Origin: SZUA-36 sp041570235
GTDB taxonomy: Bacteria; Pseudomonadota; Gammaproteobacteria; Xanthomonadales; SZUA-36
Assembly: GCA_041570235.1 (NCBI GenBank)
Contig: JBFFWN010000066.1
Span: 1 to 15,088 of the forward strand
Direction: 5' to 3'
Length of the DNA stretch: 15,088 bases
Every line of letters begins with the position of its first letter. Positions within the stretch are counted from its first letter, which is position 1. Of the stretch, positions 6,795 to 13,957 are shown one piece after another. The position numbers and the translations under genes were made by a program. The notes under the pieces were generated by a model. It made no database searches. It saw nothing but the letters and a program-made list of their open reading frames with translations, and was not told the origin of the DNA.

Positions 6795-9170
6795 ATGTTA
6801 TTCAGTGCTGGCTGGCTAAAAAAATGGGTGGATATTGATCTGCCTGTCGACCAATTATGTGAAAAACTGACCGCATCGGGCTTGGAGGTAGATACCTTTC
6901 AAGCGGTTGCTTCAGCGTTTTCCGGTGTGGTTGTCGCGGAGATTGTCAGTTGCGAATCTCACCCAAACGCGGACAAGCTACGTGTCTGTTCAATCGACTT
7001 CGGCGCTCCGGAGCCTGCACAGGTTGTTTGCGGGGCGCCCAATGCCCGGGCCGGCATCAGGATACCATTTGCCACGGTGGGTGCCGTTATCGGTGATGAT
7101 TTCAAAATCCGCAAGGCCAAGTTACGTGGAGTCGAGTCATTCGGAATGGCCTGTTCTGCGCGTGAACTGGGTTTGTCAGATGACCATTCCGGCTTGATGG
7201 AATTGCCGGCAGACGCGCCGCTGGGTATGGATATCCGTGACTATCTGCAACTGGATGATCACGCAATCGAGGTCGAGTTAACCCCCAACCGCGCTGACTG
7301 CCTGAGTATCAAGGGGATGGCGCAGGATGTCGCCGCCAGTTGTAATTCAAACCTGACGGCATTGGAAATCAAAGCTGTTGACGCTGTCATCGATGACACT
7401 ATTGAAGTGACACTGGAGGCTCCGGAAGATTGCCCGCGCTATGTGGGGCGGATCATCCGCGGGATTGACCCGACTGCACCGACCCCCTTGTGGATGGTCG
7501 AGGCGCTCAGGCGCAGCGGTATACGCAGTATCAGCGCATCTGTTGATGCCACCAACTATGTATTGATGGAACTGGGCCAGCCGATGCATGCATTTGATCT
7601 GGATCGTCTTGCAGACAGTGTCCATGTGCGTCGCGGACGTGAAGGCGAATCACTGGTTTTACTGGATGGTAAAAAAGTCGATGTAGATGACAGTTTGCTG
7701 TGTATCTGTGACGAAGCGGGTCCCGTGGCCCTGGCCGGTATCATGGGCGGGCTGGACAGTGGTGTTACCTCCAACACACGAAATATTCTTCTGGAAAGCG
7801 CCTACTTCAAGCCGTCTACCATTTCAGGCAAGGCCCGTGATTTGGGACTGCATACCGATGCATCTCATCGCTTTGAGCGTGGTGTAGATCCCCGCGGGCA
7901 GGTTGCTGCTATCGAGCGTATCACCGCATTGCTGCTTGAAATTGCCGGTGGTGAGGCAGGTCCGTTGATCCACGCGGTCTCTGGAAATCATGTGCCGGTT
8001 CAGCATGAGGTCAAACTGCGGCATGCCCGTTTGAACCGTGTTCTCGGTATCGAATTGGACCAGGAAGAGGTTGGCTCGATTCTTGAAAGGTTGCGTATGT
8101 CGCCGGTATTAAGGGATAAAACCTGGACTGTTAAGGCGCCTTCTGACCGTTTTGACATTGAGATCGAGGAAGACCTGATCGAAGAGGTCGCTCGTATATT
8201 TGGATACGACAATATTCCTGCGGCATTGCCGGCGGGTGAGTTGAATCCGGCTGTTATTCCTGAAGGTCAGGTCAGGATTCAAAGTATTCAGCAAGCCCTG
8301 TGCGCGGCGGGTTATACCGAGGCGATCAATTACAGCTTCACCAGTATCAATGTGCTTAAGACATTTTCAATGGATGAGCACGTATTGCCATTGGCAAATG
8401 CCCTGAACGCCGACCTGGCAGTGATGCGCACCGCTCTTTTGCCGGGTTTGATGGAAACGTTACAACGCAACTTACGTCGCCAGCAGGAGCGTCTGCGGTT
8501 CTTTGAGATTGGCACGGTGTTTGATCAGGAAGAAGAACTGACCGAAACCCTGCGCCTGGCTGCAGTCGCTTGCGGGAGCGCTTATCCCGAGCAATGGGGC
8601 ATAAAAGCACGCAGCACCGATTTCTATGATCTTAAAGGTGACCTTGAATCGGTATTGGCTTTGCGTGGTGAAACAGGTGAAGTTGAGTTCCATAATACTC
8701 AGCTTGCCTGGTTACATCCGGGGCAGGCGGCCATGGTTGCTATTGATGGAATCAATATTGGCTGGATCGGCAGTGTCCATCCATCCATTTTGAAGCAGAT
8801 GGAAATCAAGGGTCCTGTGCTGGCCTTTGAATTGGATGTTAAGGTTCTTTCAAATCGCGAAATACCAAGCACGAATGAAATTTCGCGTTTTCCGTCAGTA
8901 AGACGGGATTTGGCGTTACGGGTGCCCGAGAAAATCAGTTATGCGGATATTCGCACCAATGTAATTGATTTATCGGGTGATTTATTATCAAATTTAGTAT
9001 TATTCGATCTGTATTCTGGCGAGAATGTTGAAAAAGGTTATAAAAGTTTAGCTATTGGCTTGATTTTACAGAATGTTTCTTGCACTCTTACAGATGAAGT
9101 CGTTGATTCCGTGGTTCAGAACGTCGTTCGGGGTCTGGAAGATCGATTGGATGCTCAGCTTAGAGGTTAA
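6795..9170 (+). CDS. pheT: Phenylalanyl-tRNA synthetase beta subunit
   Basis: Beta subunit of PheRS; it binds tRNA-Phe and edits mischarged Tyr-tRNA-Phe. The 791 residues match E. coli (795). Domains in order: N-terminal segment, tRNA-binding OB fold (about 39-150, with ESHPNADKLRVC), B3/B4 editing domain (about 210-385), B5 domain (about 400-475), inactive class II-like core, and C-terminal FDX-ACB anticodon-binding domain (from about 695, RFPSVRRDLALR). The ribosome-binding site AGGGG (6782-6786) overlaps the pheS stop codon, 8 bases before the ATG. The last ~230 bases are AT-rich (34 percent GC counted over 8941-9120) and use TTA for leucine repeatedly. The ihfA start lies two bases after the stop. 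Confidence 0.98.
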   Translation: MLFSAGWLKKWVDIDLPVDQLCEKLTASGLEVDTFQAVASAFSGVVVAEIVSCESHPNADKLRVCSIDFGAPEPAQVVCGAPNARAGIRIPFATVGAVIGDDFKIRKAKLRGVESFGMACSARELGLSDDHSGLMELPADAPLGMDIRDYLQLDDHAIEVELTPNRADCLSIKGMAQDVAASCNSNLTALEIKAVDAVIDDTIEVTLEAPEDCPRYVGRIIRGIDPTAPTPLWMVEALRRSGIRSISASVDATNYVLMELGQPMHAFDLDRLADSVHVRRGREGESLVLLDGKKVDVDDSLLCICDEAGPVALAGIMGGLDSGVTSNTRNILLESAYFKPSTISGKARDLGLHTDASHRFERGVDPRGQVAAIERITALLLEIAGGEAGPLIHAVSGNHVPVQHEVKLRHARLNRVLGIELDQEEVGSILERLRMSPVLRDKTWTVKAPSDRFDIEIEEDLIEEVARIFGYDNIPAALPAGELNPAVIPEGQVRIQSIQQALCAAGYTEAINYSFTSINVLKTFSMDEHVLPLANALNADLAVMRTALLPGLMETLQRNLRRQQERLRFFEIGTVFDQEEELTETLRLAAVACGSAYPEQWGIKARSTDFYDLKGDLESVLALRGETGEVEFHNTQLAWLHPGQAAMVAIDGINIGWIGSVHPSILKQMEIKGPVLAFELDVKVLSNREIPSTNEISRFPSVRRDLALRVPEKISYADIRTNVIDLSGDLLSNLVLFDLYSGENVEKGYKSLAIGLILQNVSCTLTDEVVDSVVQNVVRGLEDRLDAQLRG

Positions 9171-9172
9171 AG

Positions 9173-9472
9173 ATGTCACTGACTAAGGCAGATATCGCTG
9201 ATCGTTTGTTCAATGAAGTAGGTTTGAACAAGCGTGAAGCAAAAGAATTTGTGGACGCGTATTTTGAAATTATCAGGGAAGCCCTGGAAAGTGGAGAAAA
9301 CGTGAAACTTTCAGGATTTGGGAACTTTCAGCTGCGTGAAAAAAACCAACGTCCCGGACGAAATCCAAAAACGGGTGAGGAAATTCCAATTTCCGCACGC
9401 CGTGTTGTGACTTTCCGACCAGGACAAAAGTTACGTGCGAGGGTCGAAGCATATGTTGAACCCGGGGATTGA
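9173..9472 (+). CDS. ihfA: Integration host factor alpha subunit
   Basis: DNA-bending protein that pairs with IHF beta and shapes promoters, origins and recombination sites. Its 99 residues equal the E. coli length. It shows the HU/IHF fold: VKLSGFGNF (44-52), the DNA-intercalating arm RPGRNPKTGE with P65, and ARRVVTFRPGQKL. The alpha-type start (MSLTKADIADRLF) separates it from IHF beta and HU. GAGG, inside the end of pheT, is the ribosome-binding site, so translation is probably coupled to pheT. In E. coli ihfA also has promoters within pheT; the AT-rich end of pheT here could hold one. The downstream merR-like gene overlaps it by 20 bases. Confidence 0.98.
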   Translation: MSLTKADIADRLFNEVGLNKREAKEFVDAYFEIIREALESGENVKLSGFGNFQLREKNQRPGRNPKTGEEIPISARRVVTFRPGQKLRARVEAYVEPGD

Positions 9473-9809
9473 TAAAGACCTACCCCCTATACCAGCCAAA
9501 CGTTATTTTACGATTGGTGAAGTAAGTGAATTGTGTGGTGTAAAGCCACATGTGCTCCGATATTGGGAACAGGAGTTCGAACAGCTCAAACCGGTCAAGA
9601 GACGCGGGAACCGCCGGTATTACCAGCGTGGTGACGTGATCATGATTCGTCAGATCCGCAGCCTGTTATATGAGCAGGGTTTCACCATCGGAGGCGCACG
9701 CCAGCAATTGGAGGGTGACAGCGCCCAGGACGATGTGAGTCGCAGCCACCAGATCATCCGGCAGGTGCGGATGGAACTGGAAGATGTGCTCCAGGTGTTG
9801 AAACGTTGA
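9453..9809 (+). CDS. MerR-family DNA-binding protein (short, no effector domain)
   Basis: Probable transcription factor with unknown targets. A MerR-type winged helix-turn-helix spans about residues 18-86: FTIGEVSELCGVKPHVLRYW, then wing residues RRGNRRYY and FTIGGARQQL. The C-terminal part (about 90-118) is a short helix suited to dimerisation. There are no cysteines for metal sensing after the HTH and no ligand domain. I chose the ATG at 9453 (118 residues) because GAGGG (9439-9443) lies 9 bases upstream; a GTG at 9435 would add six residues. It overlaps the end of ihfA, so the two are probably co-translated. I recall the ihfA-merR-like-tRNA-Pro order from other gammaproteobacteria such as Pseudomonas, but its function is not established. 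Confidence 0.9.
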   Translation: MLNPGIDKDLPPIPAKRYFTIGEVSELCGVKPHVLRYWEQEFEQLKPVKRRGNRRYYQRGDVIMIRQIRSLLYEQGFTIGGARQQLEGDSAQDDVSRSHQIIRQVRMELEDVLQVLKR

Positions 9810-9831
9810 GCTTTGTTTAAACTGGAATATG

Positions 9832-9858
9832 AAAGAGCACCATCGGGTGCTTTTTTTT
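9832..9858 (+). terminator. Terminator after the ihfA/merR-like unit
   Basis: AGCACC (9836-9841) pairs with GGTGCT (9846-9851) around loop ATCG, followed by a run of T through 9858. The stem is short, but the T tract is strong and it lies 27 bases after the merR-like stop. Confidence 0.88.
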
Positions 9859-9894
9859 GTCCGCGAAAAATGCAGCGGTTAAAACATGCCATCC

Positions 9895-9915
9895 CGGGAT
9901 GACATGGTCATTTTC
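9895..9915. repeat. Short dyad motif, copy 2 (paired with 1957-1977)
   Basis: CGGGATGAC, then A, TGGTCA, then T, TTTC; 19 of 21 bases match copy 1. Here the arms ATGAC and GTCAT flank a three-base centre. It lies in noncoding DNA between the merR-like terminator and the tRNA-Pro promoter, about 40 bases upstream of the -35 element. Confidence 0.5.
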
Positions 9916-9955
9916 AAAAATCTGCCAAACCCCTTTTCCCTAGCAGCCTTTTCAT

Positions 9956-9985
9956 GTAACATGCCGCGTCCTTGTGAGGTATACT
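9956..9985 (+). promoter_or_regulatory. Promoter of tRNA-Pro
   Basis: TATACT (9980-9985) is a near-consensus -10 element. GTAACA (9956-9961), 18 bases upstream, is a fair -35. Transcription would begin about 9 bases before the mature tRNA. Confidence 0.6.
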
Positions 9986-10000
9986 CAGCAAGGTCAGAGT

Positions 10001-10077
<77 letters not shown>

Positions 10078-10084
10078 GTTATTC

Positions 10085-10121
10085 AAAAAAAGGCGGCCTT
10101 TGGGTCGCCTTTTTGTTTTTT
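10085..10121 (+). terminator. Terminator after tRNA-Pro, likely bidirectional
   Basis: AAAAAGGCGGCC (10087-10098) pairs with GGTCGCCTTTTT (10103-10114, one G-T pair) around TTTG, followed by more T. The A run on the left makes it also usable for the convergent zntB-like transcript, whose stop lies about 50 bases to the right. Confidence 0.9.
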
Positions 10122-10169
10122 CGGACAGTGACATTGGATATGAGGCATTGCAATCGGCGCAAGGTTTAT

Positions 10170-11051
10170 CTAAAACCACTTCTTGATCCTGAAAAGCGCC
10201 AGTATGACAACGGTGATCAACAGCATTATCGCCACCAGTATCCAGAATGCCCATTCGTTTTCCAGGCCGGGCAGACCGGCGACATTCATCCCCATTAATC
10301 CGGTCAAAAAAGACAGTGGCAGGAATATGGCCGCGACAATCGATAACACGAACATCCTGGCATTCTGCTCATGTGCAATAATGCCGACAAGCTCTTCCTG
10401 CGCCACCATGGCGCGCTCACGAACCAGGTCGAGGTCTTCCAGGGTCAGCGTCAAGCGGTTGGCCTGTTCGTGAAACTCTGCCTTATCCTGCTCGTTGAAC
10501 ATATCAGCTGTAATCCTGGCCAGCCGGTCGAGGGCTTCACGTTGAGGCGCCAGGTAACGGCGGATTCGGGCCGTCTGGCGCCTTACAACACTGAACGGGC
10601 TGTTGCGTGCAACGACGCTGGAATCGTTGACGTTTTCTTCGGCATGGTCGAGAAAATCTTCGATTCTCTCAATGGCCTCGGTAATAAAGTCACCCAGGCG
10701 TTTGATTAGCAGTGTGAGGAATTCTACGGGTGTCTGTGGCCCGGTACCGGCTTTGTGGGCCTCACTCAATTCACGGATGGAAAAGAGCTGGCGCCGGGCC
10801 GTGCTGATGACCCGGTCGCGGTCTACCCAGACCCTGACGGATACCATATCCTCTACGGCCGAATCCGGGTTCAGGTTGACGCCCCGTAAAATCAACAGCA
10901 CGCCTTGATCGGTTTGAAGCATCCTCGGGCGACTGTCAGCGTCGACGAGGGCATCCGCGACAATGCTCGACAGGCCACTTTCTGTCCTGATCCAGTCGGC
11001 ATCCTCAGTTTGTGTGAAATCCAGGTGCTTCCAGTCCAGTGCATGTGTCAT
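10170..11051 (-). CDS. zntB: CorA-family divalent cation transporter, ZntB-like
   Basis: Inner-membrane channel or transporter for divalent cations; CorA members carry magnesium or cobalt and ZntB carries zinc. At 293 residues it is slightly shorter than E. coli ZntB. A soluble N-terminal domain (about 1-225) rich in charged helices is followed by two membrane helices near the C-terminus (about 233-252 and 268-287). The family signature GMN is at 254-256 in LMGMNVAGLPG, which resembles the ZntB subgroup more than CorA. The chain ends in RIKKWF, a basic cytoplasmic tail. The open frame extends to 11210, but that part overlaps the upstream channel gene and looks unlike protein; the ATG at 11051 overlaps the upstream TGA as ATGA, so translation is coupled. 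The ion carried is not certain. Confidence 0.92.
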   Translation of the reverse strand: MTHALDWKHLDFTQTEDADWIRTESGLSSIVADALVDADSRPRMLQTDQGVLLILRGVNLNPDSAVEDMVSVRVWVDRDRVISTARRQLFSIRELSEAHKAGTGPQTPVEFLTLLIKRLGDFITEAIERIEDFLDHAEENVNDSSVVARNSPFSVVRRQTARIRRYLAPQREALDRLARITADMFNEQDKAEFHEQANRLTLTLEDLDLVRERAMVAQEELVGIIAHEQNARMFVLSIVAAIFLPLSFLTGLMGMNVAGLPGLENEWAFWILVAIMLLITVVILALFRIKKWF

Positions 11052-11917
11052 TGTTTTGTTGTCACAACCTCGATCGGGGTTTTTGCAAACAGGTGGATAT
11101 CCCTCTGCGGGAAAGCCACCACAATCTGGTTTTCGCTCAGGAGTTGCTCGATCCTGAAGCGTATATCGCTCCTGATCAGACGCAGTTCCCGCTCTCCACC
11201 ACTCTGGCACCAGAAAAATACGTCAAAGATCAGGGCGTTGTCGCCGAAATCCTCAAACACCACGATGGGTGATGGGTCCTGGAGTGTGTCTTTCTGCTCA
11301 TTGGCTGCCTGGAACAACAGTTTTTCGACCTGTCTGACCGGTGAGCCATAGGAAACACCCACGCGCACCGACGTTCTGAAATTCCGGTCTATCAGGGTCC
11401 AGTTGATCACCACGCGTTCAAGCATCTGGCTGTTGGGAACCAACAGGTGCACACCGTCGGTGCGTTTTATCCTGGTCGAACGGTTACCGATGCTCTCAAC
11501 TATGCCGCGGTGTTCGTCAATTTCAACAAAATCACCGATGCGTACAGGGCGCTCGGACATCAGTATCCAGCCGCTGATCAGGTTGTTGATAATGGCCTGC
11601 GCCCCGAAGCCTATGCCAATGGCTACCGCGCCACTGATAAATGCCAATGCGGTGATCGGAATACGCAACATGCCCAGCGCGGTGATAAACAACAGCGCCA
11701 GCAGGCCATAGAAGAAGACCCGTTGTATGGTCTGGACGACATTGGGTTCAACTTTAGCCTTGGTCAACTGGCGACCCAGCAGGCGTTGGAGATACCTGGT
11801 CAAAATAAGGCCGAAAATAACGAAGGCCATGGTCAAAACGACCTGGCTGACGGCAATCGGTAAACCCGTGCTCAATGTCAAAAGCGGGTAATTCCAAAAT
11901 GTCTGAAAGTCATTCAT
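11048..11917 (-). CDS. MscS-family mechanosensitive ion channel
   Basis: Inner-membrane pore that opens under membrane tension and releases solutes on osmotic downshock. Its 289 residues match the small MscS type (E. coli MscS 286). Three membrane helices are seen at about 21-42, 66-84 and 88-118. The third is the glycine/alanine-rich pore helix (AFISGAVAIGIGFGAQAI), followed by the beta domain (PVRIGDFVEI, then NRSTRIKRTDG, then VPNSQM) and an alpha/beta C-terminal domain. Its stop overlaps the start of the CorA/ZntB-like gene. I give no symbol because MscS-family genes include several paralogues. A 14-base palindrome lies 22 bases upstream of its start. Confidence 0.94.
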   Translation of the reverse strand: MNDFQTFWNYPLLTLSTGLPIAVSQVVLTMAFVIFGLILTRYLQRLLGRQLTKAKVEPNVVQTIQRVFFYGLLALLFITALGMLRIPITALAFISGAVAIGIGFGAQAIINNLISGWILMSERPVRIGDFVEIDEHRGIVESIGNRSTRIKRTDGVHLLVPNSQMLERVVINWTLIDRNFRTSVRVGVSYGSPVRQVEKLLFQAANEQKDTLQDPSPIVVFEDFGDNALIFDVFFWCQSGGERELRLIRSDIRFRIEQLLSENQIVVAFPQRDIHLFAKTPIEVVTTKQ

Positions 11918-12151
11918 ACAGGTGATTCTCTTTCGTGGGATAAAATTTTATCACTATAATTGGTAATAGAGGCACCTCAGTTTCAAGCCGGGGTTTTTGA
12001 ATGTGTTCGGGATGCAGACCACGGTTTTCTTTGCCATAAGGTGTGCTTTTCACCGATAATTAACCATTAAGCCATCTAAAAAGCTTGAAATCCGGCCAGA
12101 CAATGCAAATATGCCTTAGTCTGCCATAGTAAACTGGATCGAGAACATACC
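11918..12151. other. Divergent intergenic region between the mscS-like gene and folE2
   Basis: These 234 bases must hold promoters for both directions. I see a perfect palindrome at 11939-11952 and a TATAAT at 11955-11960 with no good -35. On the folE2 side, TTGAAA with AAATAT 16 bases downstream is a weak candidate. There is no Zur-like box (GTTATAATATAAC type), folate riboswitch or gene that I can recognise. Confidence 0.5.
11939..11952. promoter_or_regulatory. Perfect 14-base palindrome upstream of the mscS-like gene
   Basis: GATAAAATTTTATC equals its own reverse complement and lies 22 bases before the mscS-like start codon. Its size and position suit an operator or the -10 region of that gene. 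I do not recognise it as a known regulator's site. Confidence 0.4.
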
Positions 12152-13135
12152 ATGACATCATTCGACAACACATTACGGGATATGCCCGATATTGCCAACG
12201 AAGAGCGTGCTTCTGTCGCCGGCAAGCTCGAATGGGTGGGTATGAACGAAATCGAGATGCCGGTGCGTATCGAAGACGATCAGGGCAACCTGATTCAGTC
12301 GACCGCGCGGGTCACCGCCTATGTCAACCTGATGGACCCGGATGTGCGTGGTATCCATATGTCGCGGCTGTACCTGCATCTTGACCAGGCGTTTGGCGAC
12401 AGGCCGCTGACACCTAGCACGCTGCGCCAGATCCTGTGCTCATTTCTTGATTCCCACCAGGGTTTAAGTGACCGCGCTTTGATCAGGGTTGATTTTGATT
12501 ACGTGATCCGCCGCAAGGCGCTTGAAAGCGACAACGTCGGCTGGCGCCAGTACCCGGTCTCCATGATCGGCATTCTGGAAGGGCAGGATTTCAGCCTCGA
12601 GATGGGGCTGGAGGTTCTATATTCCAGCACATGCCCCTGTTCTGCGGCGCTTGCCCGGCAGTTGATCCAGGATCAGTTCAAGAAAGATTTCGAGTCATCC
12701 AAAGCGCTCGATTTTGACAAGGTTCACGAATGGCTGGGTAAGGAAGAGGGCATACTGGCGACACCTCACAGCCAGCGCAGCGCCGCTGAATTACGTATGC
12801 GCCTGACGCCGACGTTCAGGATGTTTCCGATCATCGAGTTGATCGATGAGGTTGAGAATGCCCTGAAAACCCCCGTACAGGCGACGGTTAAACGTGAAGA
12901 TGAACAAGCCTTTGCCTTACTCAATGGCCGCAACCTGATGTTCTGTGAAGATGCCGGACGTCGCATACAGATCGCGCTGAATGCCGACGACCGGATTCTC
13001 GATTTCTGGGCGCGTTGCACCCACTACGAAAGCCTGCACCCACACAATGCCGTATCGGTAATCACAAAAGGAATCAAGGGTGGTTACGTGGCTGGCGCCG
13101 GCTCGCCTGTCAGGCTGGATCATTCAGTCAGCTAA
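12152..13135 (+). CDS. folE2: GTP cyclohydrolase FolE2 (type IB)
   Basis: Converts GTP to dihydroneopterin triphosphate, the first step of folate synthesis. FolE2 is the metal-flexible alternative to zinc-dependent FolE and belongs to a different family (COG1469). The 327-residue protein begins with the typical MPDI motif (11-14), has the conserved cysteine motif STCPCSAAL (C161 and C163), HSQRSAAELRM, then a C-terminal FWARCTHYESLHPHNA segment with the family's late histidine/glutamate residues. The ATG at 12152 has a weak GAGA ribosome-binding site 7 bases upstream. It is a single-gene unit between two minus-strand pairs. In many bacteria folE2 is switched on by zinc shortage through Zur, but I see no Zur box here, so it may be the only GTP cyclohydrolase in this organism. 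Confidence 0.95.
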   Translation: MTSFDNTLRDMPDIANEERASVAGKLEWVGMNEIEMPVRIEDDQGNLIQSTARVTAYVNLMDPDVRGIHMSRLYLHLDQAFGDRPLTPSTLRQILCSFLDSHQGLSDRALIRVDFDYVIRRKALESDNVGWRQYPVSMIGILEGQDFSLEMGLEVLYSSTCPCSAALARQLIQDQFKKDFESSKALDFDKVHEWLGKEEGILATPHSQRSAAELRMRLTPTFRMFPIIELIDEVENALKTPVQATVKREDEQAFALLNGRNLMFCEDAGRRIQIALNADDRILDFWARCTHYESLHPHNAVSVITKGIKGGYVAGAGSPVRLDHSVS

Positions 13136-13151
13136 GATCAGCGTATAAGTG

Positions 13152-13952
13152 TTATTCAAGTGGCGGCAAAAGCGGCTGAGGGTTAACGCGTTTATCCAAC
13201 CAGTTCATACGCCAGTCCAGGTGTGGACCACTGGCGCGCCCGGTTGAACCGATCAGGCCGATCAAATCCCCCTGTTTCACAAAAGTTCCCGCTTCAACCA
13301 GGATTTTGCTCAGATGCAGAAAGGTGGATGACAATCCCTGGCCGTGGTCGAGGACAATGGTGCCGCCTGAATAATACATATCCGGATGCGTCAGTGTGAT
13401 CAAACCGTCAGCTGGTGCATGCACTTGCGTGCCTGTTGGTGCCGCTATATCCAAACCGAAATGCGGCCTGCGTGGTTCGCCATTCAAAACCCGCTGGGAG
13501 CCGTATACGCCGCTTATACGGCCTGAGGCAGGCCAGGCGAAGCCGTTGGCATAGTAGGCCCTGGAGTCACGGTGTTGGCGCGCATTAGCGACCATCTGCG
13601 CATCCTCACGGATTCTGTCGCGGGCGGCCGGGTCCGGCGTCACGGTTGATGGCGGTAGGCCATCCACGCGTTCAATCGCATACGCGCGGCTCTCAACCTG
13701 AAGGTCTTTCTGAAAATTGTCACCTTCGGGGCTGCTGACCTCAAGTTTGCGAATGCCGGTTTCATCGCGACCGAAACCGATGACAAACCGGCCATCGTCG
13801 GAAATATCCAGCGCTTTTCCATCCAGCAAAACCTTGCTGCCCGGCTCAGCCTGGCCAAAAATCAACCCACCCTGGATAGCGTTGCCGAAGAGTTCCAGCG
13901 CATGGCAGGAAAAGCCTGACAGTAGCAACAGTGAAAATAACAGAGAGCGCAT
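13152..13952 (-). CDS. Exported M23-family peptidase (LytM/NlpD type)
   Basis: Probable murein endopeptidase, or activator of amidases, in the periplasm. A signal peptide covers residues 1-18 (MRSLLFSLLLLSGF, cleavage near CHA); C16 does not sit in a good lipobox. A beta-rich segment (20-90) resembles a domain seen before M23 domains, then a helix, then the M23 fold (about 140-262). Zinc-site residues are H164 and D168 (HFGLD), H213 (HLS) and H244. The usual final HLH reads HLD here (244-246), placing aspartate where a histidine ligand is expected. It starts 5 bases after the mltD-like stop, so the two wall enzymes share an operon. It converges with folE2, with 16 bases between the stops and no clear terminator. 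Confidence 0.92.
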   Translation of the reverse strand: MRSLLFSLLLLSGFSCHALELFGNAIQGGLIFGQAEPGSKVLLDGKALDISDDGRFVIGFGRDETGIRKLEVSSPEGDNFQKDLQVESRAYAIERVDGLPPSTVTPDPAARDRIREDAQMVANARQHRDSRAYYANGFAWPASGRISGVYGSQRVLNGEPRRPHFGLDIAAPTGTQVHAPADGLITLTHPDMYYSGGTIVLDHGQGLSSTFLHLSKILVEAGTFVKQGDLIGLIGSTGRASGPHLDWRMNWLDKRVNPQPLLPPLE

Positions 13953-13957
13953 GGCCC

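Noticed and set aside
9435..9452. GTG start for the MerR-like gene
   Set aside because: The ATG at 9453 has a well-spaced GAGGG; the six extra residues are not part of the MerR fold.
11052..11210. 53-residue N-terminal extension of the CorA/ZntB-like protein
   Set aside because: It overlaps the mscS-like coding region and has an implausible composition; the ATGA overlap at 11051 is a better start.
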